Below are positions 23,977 to 32,970 of a DNA stretch of 64,000 bases, one piece after another; position 1 is the stretch's first letter, and each line of letters opens with the position of its first letter. The notes under the pieces were generated by a model. That model had not been told where the DNA came from, searched no databases, and saw only the letters and a list, made by a program, of their open reading frames with translations. The stretch comes from Candidatus Methylomirabilis sp. (GTDB lineage: Bacteria > Methylomirabilota > Methylomirabilia > Methylomirabilales > Methylomirabilaceae): the NCBI GenBank assembly GCA_002634395.1, contig NSJM01000005.1:1-64000 (forward strand), read 5' to 3'. The position numbers and the translations under genes are program-made.

Positions 23977-26437
23977 GCGTCTGTTCGATTTTCTCTTAGC
24001 GCTCATAGGACTGGCGTTCTGCTGGCCGCTTTTTCTATTGATCGCCTTACTCATCAGGTTGGATTCCCGCGGTCCGGTTTTCTTCCGCCAATCGCGCATC
24101 GGCAGAGATGGGGAGCCATTTCGGCTCTTTAAATTCCGTACCATGGTGGACAACGCCTACTCGCTGGGCCCGAAACTTACGCAAAAGCGCGACCCCAGAA
24201 TTACGCGGATCGGCCAGGTTCTCCGGTGGCTGAAGCTGGATGAACTGCCACAGCTCATGAACGTCCTGAAGGGCGACATGAGCTTTATAGGCCCGCGTCC
24301 CGAAGATCCCTATTTTGTTTCCCTCTACACTGAAGAGGAGCGCGCGGTGCTCTCGGTGCGACCCGGCATTGTGGGCCCCAGCCAGATCGTAGGACGGGAC
24401 GAGTTGGAGCTCTATCCGGAAGGGGTTGATCCGGAGCAGTATTACATCCAACACATCCTTCCGGAAAAACTCCAAAGAGATCTGCAGTACGTGCGATGCG
24501 CGAGTCTCTGGTACGATCTGAAGTTGCTGATCGGAGGCGTTGCAGTCACGGTTTTCGGCTCTTTTAAGTCCAGGTATCTCCGCCTGAATCGCCAAAAGGT
24601 CTCGTTGCTTGCCCTCGATACGGTCCTGAGTCTCGGCGCATACCTTATGGCCTTCGGTATCATGTTCGATTGGACGATCACGCCTCAAGCCATTCCATAC
24701 CTGACGTTGGCGTGCGCCTCGATCGTCCTTTCCAGGCCTCCCTGTTTTATCTACTTTGGCTTCTACCAGAACATCCTCAAATACTTAGGAACAACCGAAT
24801 TTATGGCCGTTGTCAAAGCCGTGACGCTTGGCTCGGTTCTCATCAGCGCCAACCTCTTCCTCCTCGGGTTTGGTTCGCATTCCAGGGCTGTCCTCGCCAC
24901 CGACTGGATGTTGTTAGTGATCGCGCTGTTCGGCTATCGACTCTGTCTCAAGGCGAGGGCCGAACATCAGTCGCGTCCCAGGATCCCAACGCTCATCGTG
25001 GGAGTAACCAACATGGGCGAGCATCTGGCTCACGAACTGATTCGCAGCGCGTCACTCCCCTATACTCCGGTCGCCTTCTTGGATAATGACCCGCTCAAAT
25101 GGGGAGCCCTCATCCACGGAGTTCAGGTAAAAGGGGGGATGACGGATCTTGCCCAGGTTGCCAGGCTGACAGGGGCCAGGATGGTCCTCATTACCTATCC
25201 CAATATACCCACGAATGGCGATCTGCGCGAGATGATCCATCAGTGCCGTCAACAGGGTCTGGACTATCGCACCATTCCTGAGCTTGATCATCTGCTGGCC
25301 GGATCGGTCCGGATCCCTGAACTCCATGAGACAACGACGGAAGATCTTCATAATGATGTTCCGAGCGAAACGAACGGCAACAGAAATGGCTCGATCGAAG
25401 AGGGAAAGCGCTCCGCCGTGCAACACAGACCGCGTTCGATTCTGGTCACAGGTGGGGCCGGTTACGTTGGGTCCTGGTTGGTCCGAAGGCTTTTGGAGCG
25501 GAATTATCGCGTTCGTCTTCTCGACAACTTTCTATACGGAAGCCAGGGGCTGCGCGACCTCGCCGGCCATCCGCATCTGGAGATTATTGAGGGGGATATC
25601 AGTCGTCTTGGAACCGTCACTCGCGCAGTCAAAGGCGTCAGAAGCGTGATTGCCCTGGCGGCCCTGGTGGGAGATGCGGCGTGCGAGCTGGATCCGGAAG
25701 AGACTGTCGCCATCAACTATGAATCTATCAGGATCCTGGCAGACGTCTGCCGCCGACAAGGAGTCGATCGGCTCGTCCTTGCTTCAACATGCAGTGTGTA
25801 CGGCGCGAATCCCGATCTGCTCCTCAATGAGGGTTCCAGCCTCAATCCTGTCTCTCTGTATGCCAGAACTCGCCTCCAGGCCGAGGAGGTTCTGATGCGA
25901 CATTCTGAGTATTTCAGCGTCGTTATCCTCCGGCTGGCCACAGTCTTTGGTCTTTCGGCACGAATGAGGTTTGACCTGTTGGTCAACACACTCACACTCC
26001 AGGCAATGCTGAACCGACGGATTGTGGTGTTCGGGGGTGAGCAGTGGCGTCCCAACCTTCATGTGCAAGATGCGGCCGATGCCTTCGCTATGGCTGTTGA
26101 AGTATCGGATGAGAAGGCGCACAAGGGAATCTTCAACGTGGGTTCGAATCAGAATAACTATACGATCCTCCAGATCGCTAACCTGGTAAAACAACGGGTG
26201 CCCAAGGCCAAGCTGGAGATCAAAGCCGACGCCACCGATCGGCGGGATTATCGCGTAAGCTTCGACAAGATTCAGTACGTCCTCGGTTTTCAGCCGCGAT
26301 TTACGGTAGAGGATGGCATCAGCGAGATCGTGGGGGCCTTAGACGGTGGGCTCATTGCGGATCCCACCGCTGAAATCTACCACAATTATCGCTACCTGGA
26401 GCGACATGTTCAGCAGGCCGGTGCCGCTGTCGCGTAA
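23969..26437 (+). CDS. Three-part fusion: initiating sugar-1-phosphate transferase, CapD-like membrane/CoA-binding-fold part, NAD-dependent epimerase
   Basis: The 822-residue protein joins three usually separate modules. Residues 1 to about 210 are a bacterial sugar transferase (WbaP/WcaJ type): one N-terminal membrane segment, GPVFFRQSRIGRDG, FKFRTM, LDELPQLMNVLKGDMSFIGP. Residues about 212-330 are four hydrophobic segments, followed by a nucleotide-binding fold (TLIVGVTNMGEHLAHELIRS, 340-460) like the N-terminal half of CapD/FlaA1 proteins. Residues about 490-815 are an extended SDR epimerase/dehydratase with GGAGYVGS (495-502) and VYGANP. Its YARTR (631-635) stands where Y-x3-K is usual, so the catalytic lysine is replaced by arginine. 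The protein could make a nucleotide sugar and load it on undecaprenyl phosphate. The ATG at 23969 follows AAAGGAG. Confidence 0.9.
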   Translation: MAKRLFDFLLALIGLAFCWPLFLLIALLIRLDSRGPVFFRQSRIGRDGEPFRLFKFRTMVDNAYSLGPKLTQKRDPRITRIGQVLRWLKLDELPQLMNVLKGDMSFIGPRPEDPYFVSLYTEEERAVLSVRPGIVGPSQIVGRDELELYPEGVDPEQYYIQHILPEKLQRDLQYVRCASLWYDLKLLIGGVAVTVFGSFKSRYLRLNRQKVSLLALDTVLSLGAYLMAFGIMFDWTITPQAIPYLTLACASIVLSRPPCFIYFGFYQNILKYLGTTEFMAVVKAVTLGSVLISANLFLLGFGSHSRAVLATDWMLLVIALFGYRLCLKARAEHQSRPRIPTLIVGVTNMGEHLAHELIRSASLPYTPVAFLDNDPLKWGALIHGVQVKGGMTDLAQVARLTGARMVLITYPNIPTNGDLREMIHQCRQQGLDYRTIPELDHLLAGSVRIPELHETTTEDLHNDVPSETNGNRNGSIEEGKRSAVQHRPRSILVTGGAGYVGSWLVRRLLERNYRVRLLDNFLYGSQGLRDLAGHPHLEIIEGDISRLGTVTRAVKGVRSVIALAALVGDAACELDPEETVAINYESIRILADVCRRQGVDRLVLASTCSVYGANPDLLLNEGSSLNPVSLYARTRLQAEEVLMRHSEYFSVVILRLATVFGLSARMRFDLLVNTLTLQAMLNRRIVVFGGEQWRPNLHVQDAADAFAMAVEVSDEKAHKGIFNVGSNQNNYTILQIANLVKQRVPKAKLEIKADATDRRDYRVSFDKIQYVLGFQPRFTVEDGISEIVGALDGGLIADPTAEIYHNYRYLERHVQQAGAAVA

Positions 26438-26478
26438 GCGAATGGGTATGACGCGCACACCTTAGACGGAGGAGAGGG

Positions 26479-27876
26479 ATGCAGCAGAGATTGTTCGAAG
26501 GAGACAATTGCACCATCGGTCAGAGCGGTGAGCTCATCTTCAATGGAGTAGATCTTGGCCGGCTCGCGCGGGAGTATGAGACCCCCTACTATCTTATTTC
26601 CGAAAACATCCTCCGAGCGAATTGTCGGAGGTTCATGGCAGGGTTCGAGGGGGTGCCCGGATTCAGGGTGTATTATTCCGTGAAGACCAATTACGAGAGT
26701 GGGGTCCTGCAGTGCTTACGTGATCTTGGGTTCGGGGTCGAGATCTCGGGGGGTCTCGATCTGTTGGCCTGTCGAAGGGCCGGGTTCCAACCCGAGGACA
26801 TCGTATTCGATGGCCCCTGTAAGAGCGAGGAAGAGCTTCGGCAGGCCATTGATCTTGGGATTCATCTGATCAATGTGGAATCTGAGCTTGAGCTGCAGAC
26901 CATTGATCGGCTGGCGCGGGAACGGGGGCGCATCGTCCCCGTAGGGATCCGCATCGATCCGATCGTCAAGAATCCCTCCTACAGCAAACTCATCTCAACC
27001 TACAAGCAGAAGTTCGGATTTCCCATCGATCGCTGCGATTCCGTATTTGAGCTGGCGAACCGGTGCAAGAACGTGCAGGTGGTCGGTCTGCATGCCCATA
27101 TCGGCTCTCAGATCTTGTCTCCCGAACTGTACGTGAAGAACCTCAGTATCCTGTTTGAGTTAGCCGCTCGCCTCAAGAAGAACAGCCTGAATATTCTCGA
27201 GGTGAACATCGGTGGAGGCTTCCCGGCCCCAAGCACGCGACATCTGCGGGTCTCCAGGCGGATGAAAGGCGCAGAGCTTCTTGATCGCATCAATCTTCTC
27301 GAGGCGAGACCACCCGAGATCGGCGAGTTCGGGAGGAGTATTCAGGGGGCGTATGAGGAGGCGTGCCGACGCTGGGATATCAGACCGATCCTGGCAACAG
27401 AGCCGGGTCGTAGCCTTGTGAGCAATACCTGTGTTGTCATCGGGAGGGTGCGGGTCATCAAAGATCGTTGGGTCTTCACCGATATCAGCATCAATGACGT
27501 CCCGGAAAATCTCTTCTTTTCCGAGTTCAGAGTGTTCTTCCCCGGCAAAATGCGGGAGAACTGGGTGAAAAAGGCCCACCTCAGCGGTCCCACCCTTGCG
27601 ACGAATGACGTCATCTTGTTTGAGACCGCTGTTCCCGAGCTCCAGGCGGGCGATCCTATTGCCATTTTCGATACAGGCGCCTATTCCATTACCCGCGCCA
27701 ATCAGTTTACGCGGCCGAGAAGCGCGGTCTACTTCCTGAGGTCGGACGGCAGGATAGAGGTGATTCGCCGCCGGGAGCGGCCCGAGGATGTCTTGAGTAT
27801 GCAGGTCTGGAACGGTCGGAACGGAGCCGGTGTGTTCCGGGAAGAGGCCGTTGCGGTTGCGGGGCTCTCGGCGTGA
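26479..27876 (+). CDS. Fold-type III PLP decarboxylase (LysA/ornithine-decarboxylase-like)
   Basis: The 465-residue enzyme has the Schiff-base lysine in VYYSVKTNYESG (about Lys69) and the substrate-side motif HAHIGSQI. The glycine-rich loop is EVNIGGGFPAP. EPGRSLVSNTCVVIGRVRVI and the C-terminal FDTGAYSITRANQFTRPR are also present. It decarboxylates a diamino acid or a related substrate. A PLP decarboxylase of this type is a recurring member of exosortase-A-associated clusters, where its product is unknown. It is unlikely to be the main lysine-pathway enzyme given its place. It overlaps the methyltransferase gene by 4 nt. Confidence 0.9.
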   Translation: MQQRLFEGDNCTIGQSGELIFNGVDLGRLAREYETPYYLISENILRANCRRFMAGFEGVPGFRVYYSVKTNYESGVLQCLRDLGFGVEISGGLDLLACRRAGFQPEDIVFDGPCKSEEELRQAIDLGIHLINVESELELQTIDRLARERGRIVPVGIRIDPIVKNPSYSKLISTYKQKFGFPIDRCDSVFELANRCKNVQVVGLHAHIGSQILSPELYVKNLSILFELAARLKKNSLNILEVNIGGGFPAPSTRHLRVSRRMKGAELLDRINLLEARPPEIGEFGRSIQGAYEEACRRWDIRPILATEPGRSLVSNTCVVIGRVRVIKDRWVFTDISINDVPENLFFSEFRVFFPGKMRENWVKKAHLSGPTLATNDVILFETAVPELQAGDPIAIFDTGAYSITRANQFTRPRSAVYFLRSDGRIEVIRRRERPEDVLSMQVWNGRNGAGVFREEAVAVAGLSA

Positions 27877-28709
27877 AAACCAACGAACGTATAGCAACGA
27901 TGACGCCGAACGCCGAAGAGCTGACCGATCACGCCTACTGGGAAGGTGTCTGGAAGCGTAAGGATTCGCCGCATTGGGGGGATCTGGGGTGGGTGCGACA
28001 CCGATACAACTGGTTCGCGTGGGATCGCCTCCTCCGGGCCCGGCTCCGGCCACAAAAGGGAGAGCGGCTCCTGGAGGTCGGCTGTGCAGGTGGAAAATGG
28101 CTTATCTACTTTCACAAGACCTTTGGGTACTCCGTGACCGGATGCGATTACTCCGAAACCGGGTGTGCGACGGCTCGCCGCAATCTCAGAGCCGCCGGTA
28201 TCGACGGGACGATCCTGCAGCGGGATCTGTTCAGCTTAACGGGAGAGTTCGATGTGATCTATTCGCATGGCCTTATTGAGCATTTCAACGAACCCAAGAG
28301 CGTTCTGAAGAAGTTTGTATCGTTGTTGCGGCCCGCCTCCGGGACGCTTATTTCCATCGTGCCGAATCTCACCGGTCTCAGCGGCTTCTACAACCGGCTC
28401 CTGAAGCCGGAGATCTTCACGACCCACAGGGTCATTACTCTGGATGAACTGAGTGGCTGGTACAAGGAGATCGGGCTCCACGCTATCGAGGGCGGGGCCC
28501 TTGGCTCTTTCGTTCCGTTCATGTTCCCGCGCGATAAGATTCGCCGGGAACATCCCCGGCTGTACCGCTTCTTTTGGAGAGCGTGTCTGGGGCCGCTGAG
28601 CTGGGCGGCCAATCGGTTGTGTATCTGGCTATTCCGACACGTCGGCATCCGGATCGAAAGTCCTCGCTTTTCTCCCTACCTTTATGCCATCGGGGAGAAA
28701 GGAGGGTAG
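27873..28709 (+). CDS. Class I SAM-dependent methyltransferase
   Basis: The 278-residue protein has motif I LLEVGCAGGKWL, an acidic loop GCDYSETGCATARRNL, and the post-motif FDVIYSHGLIEHFNEPKS typical of Methyltransf_11/25 enzymes. It probably methylates a sugar or an amino-acid substituent. The GTG at 27873 overlaps the preceding stop (GTGA); an ATG at 27900 is the alternative and neither has a strong ribosome site. The C-terminal region is basic and slightly hydrophobic, consistent with membrane proximity. Confidence 0.9.
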   Translation: MKTNERIATMTPNAEELTDHAYWEGVWKRKDSPHWGDLGWVRHRYNWFAWDRLLRARLRPQKGERLLEVGCAGGKWLIYFHKTFGYSVTGCDYSETGCATARRNLRAAGIDGTILQRDLFSLTGEFDVIYSHGLIEHFNEPKSVLKKFVSLLRPASGTLISIVPNLTGLSGFYNRLLKPEIFTTHRVITLDELSGWYKEIGLHAIEGGALGSFVPFMFPRDKIRREHPRLYRFFWRACLGPLSWAANRLCIWLFRHVGIRIESPRFSPYLYAIGEKGG

Positions 28710-28720
28710 GAGGTAGATTC

Positions 28721-28909
28721 ATGTGTAAGCCACGGCGGATTGACCGAGCCTTCAACCGGGAGGGGTGGGGAGCCTGCCCGCGTCTAAGGTGGACCGCCAG
28801 AAGCCCTCCCAACGTCAACAATCATGTCTGGGCGGATGAATACTGTTGTGAGAGTGAACGTGCACGAGAAGATGGGTGGGCCACGAGTGACCGACGAAGA
28901 GCAGTGTAA
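28721..28909 (+). CDS. Possible 62-residue small protein of unknown function
   Basis: An ATG at 28721 is preceded by AGGAGG with a 7-nt spacer, one of the strongest ribosome sites in the window. The frame stays open for 62 codons. The product is charged and Trp/Arg/Cys-rich (MCKPRRIDRAFNREGW; adjacent CC near the middle) and matches nothing I recognise. The rest of the 28710-28959 gap shows no promoter I can defend. The composition is not typical coding sequence here, so the ribosome site may be chance. Confidence 0.3.
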   Translation: MCKPRRIDRAFNREGWGACPRLRWTARSPPNVNNHVWADEYCCESERAREDGWATSDRRRAV

Positions 28910-28959
28910 GGAGCACGTACCGTAGGGGTTAACACGGTATTGCGAAAAAGGAGAGGACT

Positions 28960-30237
28960 ATGAGAAAGCAATGGATCGCGGCGTTGGGAATTCTTGTCCT
29001 GGCGCTCGCTATCGGAGGGTGGGCGGAGGCGGCGCCCGTCCAAACCTGCTTGGACACGGGCAACACCGAGCACATCGTAGACACCGCACCTGAGGCTGCT
29101 GCTGTAGGCGCTGGCGGGTATTTTAATACCGACTGCCATCTGATCATCAAAACCAGCCTGACGGGGGTCGTCGCTACGAAGTTGTTGCTCTATGCCGGCT
29201 CGATCACGATTATGGGGCCAGACGTCCTCGCCCCACCAAACCCGGTGTCGGTTGACAATGAGACGCCTAACTCTGAGCTCGAAATCGCTGCGAAAAAGGG
29301 AAATATCACGATCTTTGAGGCAAGCATTAAGGCGAGGACAAAGGTGGTTGTCCGGTGCCAAACGTCGAATTGCATGATTGATGTGGACGATTCGGAGCTC
29401 ATTGCTTCCATCACGAAGACGACTGCGTTCGCGCCCCCCTTTGTGGGAGATCTGTTCCTCCTGGCCCAAGGGGACATTGACAGTCAGACTTCCACGCTCT
29501 TCGGGCTGAACAAGTTTGTGATCATCTCGTATCACGGCAACGTCACCGTGTCCTGCCCTGGTGGGTCAGTCAGTGGTTGCCAGGATCCCGTAGTGTCGAG
29601 TAGAGCCGTGGAACTCTGCGGCACCTGTCCTTTGGGAGCCGTCTGTCCACCTGACCCGCGCGGGCTGCCCCTGGTCTTTCCCTGCACCGTGACCTTTGCC
29701 ACTCAAGATGACATCAGTGATGTCTGCTTTAAGGACAGACCAGGGGTGACATGCGGCGGCGGGGGCAGCGAGGGCAGAATCCAGGCTCGTAAGAAGATTG
29801 ACCTGCACGGAAGTACGATCAAGGTGATCAGTCACTTGACGATCCAGTCAACGGGAGGGTGTCCTGCGCCATTACCGCTGAATCCAGCACCCGACCCGAC
29901 ACCCAACCCCACCACCGTGTGCATAAACCTCGAAGGGGCACTCCTTGTGGCGGATGACCTCGTCATTCTTGCCAATAGCAGTGCTGGTGCCAATTCTGGA
30001 GTCATCGACCTCTGCGGGGCAGAGGCTGCAAATGCCGCGCTGGCCCCAAACAAGCCACCACAAGCGGCAGGTGCTACCGTGCTCGAGGATACCGGTGGGG
30101 TTTCCACCATCAACGGCGATACGGCGCCTCCGTGGAGTCGAATCGTCGGAGGAGTTGAGACGATATTCAATGGGGATGCCGAGTGTGCGGCGCCGTACCC
30201 CGACAATGGAGCTTTGATCGATGGCACGATCGACTGA
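28960..30237 (+). CDS. Secreted repeat-rich protein, probable beta-helix
   Basis: The 425-residue protein starts with a clear Sec signal peptide (RKQWIAALGILVLALAIGG, cleavage after AEA). The mature part is rich in short beta-strand repeats such as LLLYAGSITIMGPD, KKGNITIFEASIKARTKVVV, FVIISYHGNVTVS and RKKIDLHGSTIKVISHLTI, with many cysteines. The same style of strand repeat (KNITL..., GDVTVNGS) occurs in the protein encoded at 51582-52454. I infer a right-handed beta-helix surface or matrix protein. No PEP-CTERM, LPXTG or other sorting tail is visible. AAGGAGAGG precedes the ATG and a hairpin terminator follows the gene. Confidence 0.75.
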   Translation: MRKQWIAALGILVLALAIGGWAEAAPVQTCLDTGNTEHIVDTAPEAAAVGAGGYFNTDCHLIIKTSLTGVVATKLLLYAGSITIMGPDVLAPPNPVSVDNETPNSELEIAAKKGNITIFEASIKARTKVVVRCQTSNCMIDVDDSELIASITKTTAFAPPFVGDLFLLAQGDIDSQTSTLFGLNKFVIISYHGNVTVSCPGGSVSGCQDPVVSSRAVELCGTCPLGAVCPPDPRGLPLVFPCTVTFATQDDISDVCFKDRPGVTCGGGGSEGRIQARKKIDLHGSTIKVISHLTIQSTGGCPAPLPLNPAPDPTPNPTTVCINLEGALLVADDLVILANSSAGANSGVIDLCGAEAANAALAPNKPPQAAGATVLEDTGGVSTINGDTAPPWSRIVGGVETIFNGDAECAAPYPDNGALIDGTID

Positions 30238-30265
30238 GTAAGTACTTGGGAGCAATTAGGATGGT

Positions 30266-30293
30266 GCGGGAGGCCTGTGATACGGCCTCCCGC
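30266..30293 (+). terminator. Hairpin terminator after the secreted protein gene
   Basis: GCGGGAGGCC-TGTGATAC-GGCCTCCCGC is a perfect 10-bp stem with an 8-nt loop, 29 nt after the stop codon. It is followed by GCCCCCTTTGC, a poor T-tract. It could terminate transcription in part, and could be a place where RfaH-like antitermination matters, since the flippase gene follows 50 nt later. Confidence 0.65.
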
Positions 30294-30342
30294 GCCCCCT
30301 TTGCAAGGGAAATGATTGTTTCTGCCAAGGCGATCTGGAGAG

Positions 30343-31845
30343 ATGGTGGCGACACAAAAAGAAGTCAGGCCTTCAAGGATCCGACAACTGCTGAGCGAAT
30401 CGGGCCTCTATGCGCTGGGCAACCTGTTGCGGCGTTCGTTCTCCCTTATCACGATGCCGATATTTACTCGCTACCTCTCCACATCCGGCTATGGAGTCCT
30501 GTCGATTGTGGGAACCGTGCAAAACATGCTGGAAGTCTTCTATGAGATGGGCATGAGCTCGGCCTCGACCCGGTTCTACTACGACTATCGCGACGAGCGG
30601 GAGCGACAGACCCTGTTCGGTACGCTCCTACTTGTTTCGCTGGCGGCCACTCTGGTGTTGACCGTCCTGTTACTCGCTACAGGCGCGTGGATCTGGGGAT
30701 TTGTCGGCAAAGAGATTCCCTTCTGGCCTTATGTGGGGCTCACTATCGGCAGCGTGTTTTTGGGGAATATCACGGTGCTGCCGTACGTTTTGTTCAGAGT
30801 GCGGAATCAGGTTCCGCGGTTCTTTCGCCTCAGCTTGATCCAGACGATGCTGACCGTGTTGTGCTCGGTCCTGTTCGTCGTCTGGTTGGGTCTCGGACCA
30901 TTAGGCCCTATTCTGGCGACGTTCATCATCACGATGGCCTTTTTTGGGTTCTATTGCCGTTTCCTCAAAAGGCAGGTATCTCTGACCTTTCACTGGCCGA
31001 TCGCCAAACGAGCGTTGGCTTTCGGCCTCCCGGAAATCCCGCTGCGCTGGGGCGGTTGGGCGTTAAAGGTTGCTGATCGTCTGATCTTGCAACACCTCGT
31101 GTCACTCTCCGTTGTTGCAGTCTATTCCGTAGGGTATTCCGTGAGCAAGATTCCCTTCGATCTGGTCGCCAACGCGATTCACTGGGCCATCGTGCCGTTC
31201 TATTTTTCTACGGCTACCAGGGAGTCAGAAGCCCGATCCAAGGCGATCTTCGCTCGGGTGGCAACGTACAACGTCGCTGTGGTAGCGGGCCTTGGGCTGG
31301 TCACAGTCCTGTTTGGCCGCGAGTTGATCGTGCTCCTCGCATCGGCCAAATATGCGGAGGCGGAGGCGGTCGTTCCCATTATTACGGCCGCATCCTTTCT
31401 TCAGGCATTGTTCTACATCCCTAGCAAGGGCATTTACCTGCAGGGAAAGACGGGTTACCTCATCCCTCTTTTTACCGTTCCAGCCGCCCTCAACATCGGT
31501 TTGAACTTCATGCTCATCCCCAGATTCGGCATGATGGGGGCGGCTTGGGCGACGCTTGCGGGTTACGCCGTCATGATTGTCCTGACCCTTACGATCTCCC
31601 AGCGGGTCTACTATATCCCGTATGAGTACGGACGGATTACAAAAGTCGTTCTCGGGGCCTGCATGCTTGCGACCTTCGGCAGCCTTGCTTCTGAGGCCCC
31701 TTTTCTGATGCGACTTGTTGTGAAGACAACCCTGTTGATATTGTTCCCGCTCGGCCTGTATGTGATAGGGTTCTTTGAGGATCACGAGGTCGGGTGGATG
31801 CGAGACCGAATCACGGGACTGGTTCGGGAATGGGCCAGGGCCTAG
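30343..31845 (+). CDS. Wzx-type polysaccharide flippase (MATE/MVF superfamily)
   Basis: This roughly 500-residue polytopic protein begins QLLSESGLYALGNLLRRSFS and has about 14 hydrophobic segments. It shows the Polysacc_synt pattern (MPIFTRYLSTSGYGVLSIVG, FGLPEIPLRWGGWALKVADR). It would flip undecaprenyl-linked repeat units across the inner membrane. ATG 30343 is chosen; a TTG at 30316 preceded by AAGGGA would add nine residues and is possible. With Wzz, the ligase/polymerase and the Wza-like lipoprotein it completes a Wzx/Wzy export set. Confidence 0.92.
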   Translation: MVATQKEVRPSRIRQLLSESGLYALGNLLRRSFSLITMPIFTRYLSTSGYGVLSIVGTVQNMLEVFYEMGMSSASTRFYYDYRDERERQTLFGTLLLVSLAATLVLTVLLLATGAWIWGFVGKEIPFWPYVGLTIGSVFLGNITVLPYVLFRVRNQVPRFFRLSLIQTMLTVLCSVLFVVWLGLGPLGPILATFIITMAFFGFYCRFLKRQVSLTFHWPIAKRALAFGLPEIPLRWGGWALKVADRLILQHLVSLSVVAVYSVGYSVSKIPFDLVANAIHWAIVPFYFSTATRESEARSKAIFARVATYNVAVVAGLGLVTVLFGRELIVLLASAKYAEAEAVVPIITAASFLQALFYIPSKGIYLQGKTGYLIPLFTVPAALNIGLNFMLIPRFGMMGAAWATLAGYAVMIVLTLTISQRVYYIPYEYGRITKVVLGACMLATFGSLASEAPFLMRLVVKTTLLILFPLGLYVIGFFEDHEVGWMRDRITGLVREWARA

Positions 31846-31848
31846 CCG

Positions 31849-32970
31849 ATGCCCGCGTTGGCAAGAAGCCACGGGTGGTGGGGGCCTAGACAGGTTATGG
31901 GCCATGGGCTGCATGTCCAAGGGGTTTCAGCAGTGCTGCGACAACTGACGACGCGATACGCCCTCTATTTTCCAGGTGCGACGGTATCCCCAACAGTCTC
32001 GTCGGTCACCATCACGTCTCGCAGACACTGTGACCTTGCCTGGGTTGAGTTGAAGTTCAATGGATCAGCGACAAGAATTTGCGTCAAGTTTCCGAAGGAT
32101 CCCCAAAAGCGACCACGAACTCCTTTGATGCGGGTAGGGCAGGATCCGAGTGTTGAATTCGAGACCCTGTCCTACCTCCACGAGAGGTTTCGTGGAGTTC
32201 CGGGATGCGCTGTGGTGAAACCGATCGCCCTCTTTCCTGAAGACATGGCGGTGGTCACTGAGGAGGTCGAAGGGGACAATCTCCATGATTTGATCAAAAG
32301 GAAGGCCGGCCTGTGGCATGCGAGCTCAGAGGTCGAGGCTCTGAAGGCGCATTGCCGGGCGTCCGGAGTCTGGTTGCGCCATTTCCAGGAATTTACGGCG
32401 CAACAACGACGAGCGGCGCTCCCAGCAGGCAGAATCCTGGAGCGACTTAGAACCGACCTTGATGTCTGTGTCGCAATGGGTCTACCGGAGAGCGTATCCT
32501 TAGAATCGCTCAGAGGTTGCGAGGAGCAACTCCGAAGTGTTGAGGGCCTGGATGTTCCGGTCGTGGGGGAGCATCCTGATTTTCAGCCCGATAATATCCT
32601 CCTCTCTCCAGCCGGGGTAACAGTCTTGGATTTTACCAATTTCCGGTACGGTTCTGCCTACAACGATATCGCGCGTTTTCTGGCGTCTCTCGAGTGTCTC
32701 CAAAAGAACCCTCTGTATCGACCTGGAACAATCCGTACCCTGAAGGCGGCATTTCTGCAAGGGTATGGTTGGAGTGACAGTGAGATGAATGCGGGGTTGA
32801 TCGTCTACCTGATTCGCTACATGGTTCAAGCCGCCAAGACCGTAAGAAAATGTTCCTACCCACATCCGGTCAAGCGCCTGATCGAACGACGAGCTATTGG
32901 ATACCTCTCGGCCTGGTGCAGGCGAGTGATTGGAGCGGGACATGCCTTCGATGAAAACGTTCTCCGTTAA
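31849..32970 (+). CDS. Aminoglycoside-phosphotransferase-like kinase
   Basis: The 373-residue protein has an APH/choline-kinase fold. It has a nucleotide-binding N-lobe (FETLSYLHERFRGVPGCAVV, AVVTEEVEGDNLHDLIKRKA), a catalytic loop GEHPDFQPDNILLSP and a metal motif VTVLDFTNFRYG. The catalytic HxD reads HPD instead of the usual HGD. It may phosphorylate a sugar, lipid or amino alcohol of the polymer, or a precursor. It is packed 3 nt after the flippase and overlaps the next gene by 29 nt. The true start may be the ATG at 31897, since neither site has a good Shine-Dalgarno. Confidence 0.82.
   Translation: MPALARSHGWWGPRQVMGHGLHVQGVSAVLRQLTTRYALYFPGATVSPTVSSVTITSRRHCDLAWVELKFNGSATRICVKFPKDPQKRPRTPLMRVGQDPSVEFETLSYLHERFRGVPGCAVVKPIALFPEDMAVVTEEVEGDNLHDLIKRKAGLWHASSEVEALKAHCRASGVWLRHFQEFTAQQRRAALPAGRILERLRTDLDVCVAMGLPESVSLESLRGCEEQLRSVEGLDVPVVGEHPDFQPDNILLSPAGVTVLDFTNFRYGSAYNDIARFLASLECLQKNPLYRPGTIRTLKAAFLQGYGWSDSEMNAGLIVYLIRYMVQAAKTVRKCSYPHPVKRLIERRAIGYLSAWCRRVIGAGHAFDENVLR

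Noticed and set aside
28960-30237. PEP-CTERM sorted protein
   Set aside because: The C-terminus (DNGALIDGTID) has no PEP motif, membrane helix or basic end.
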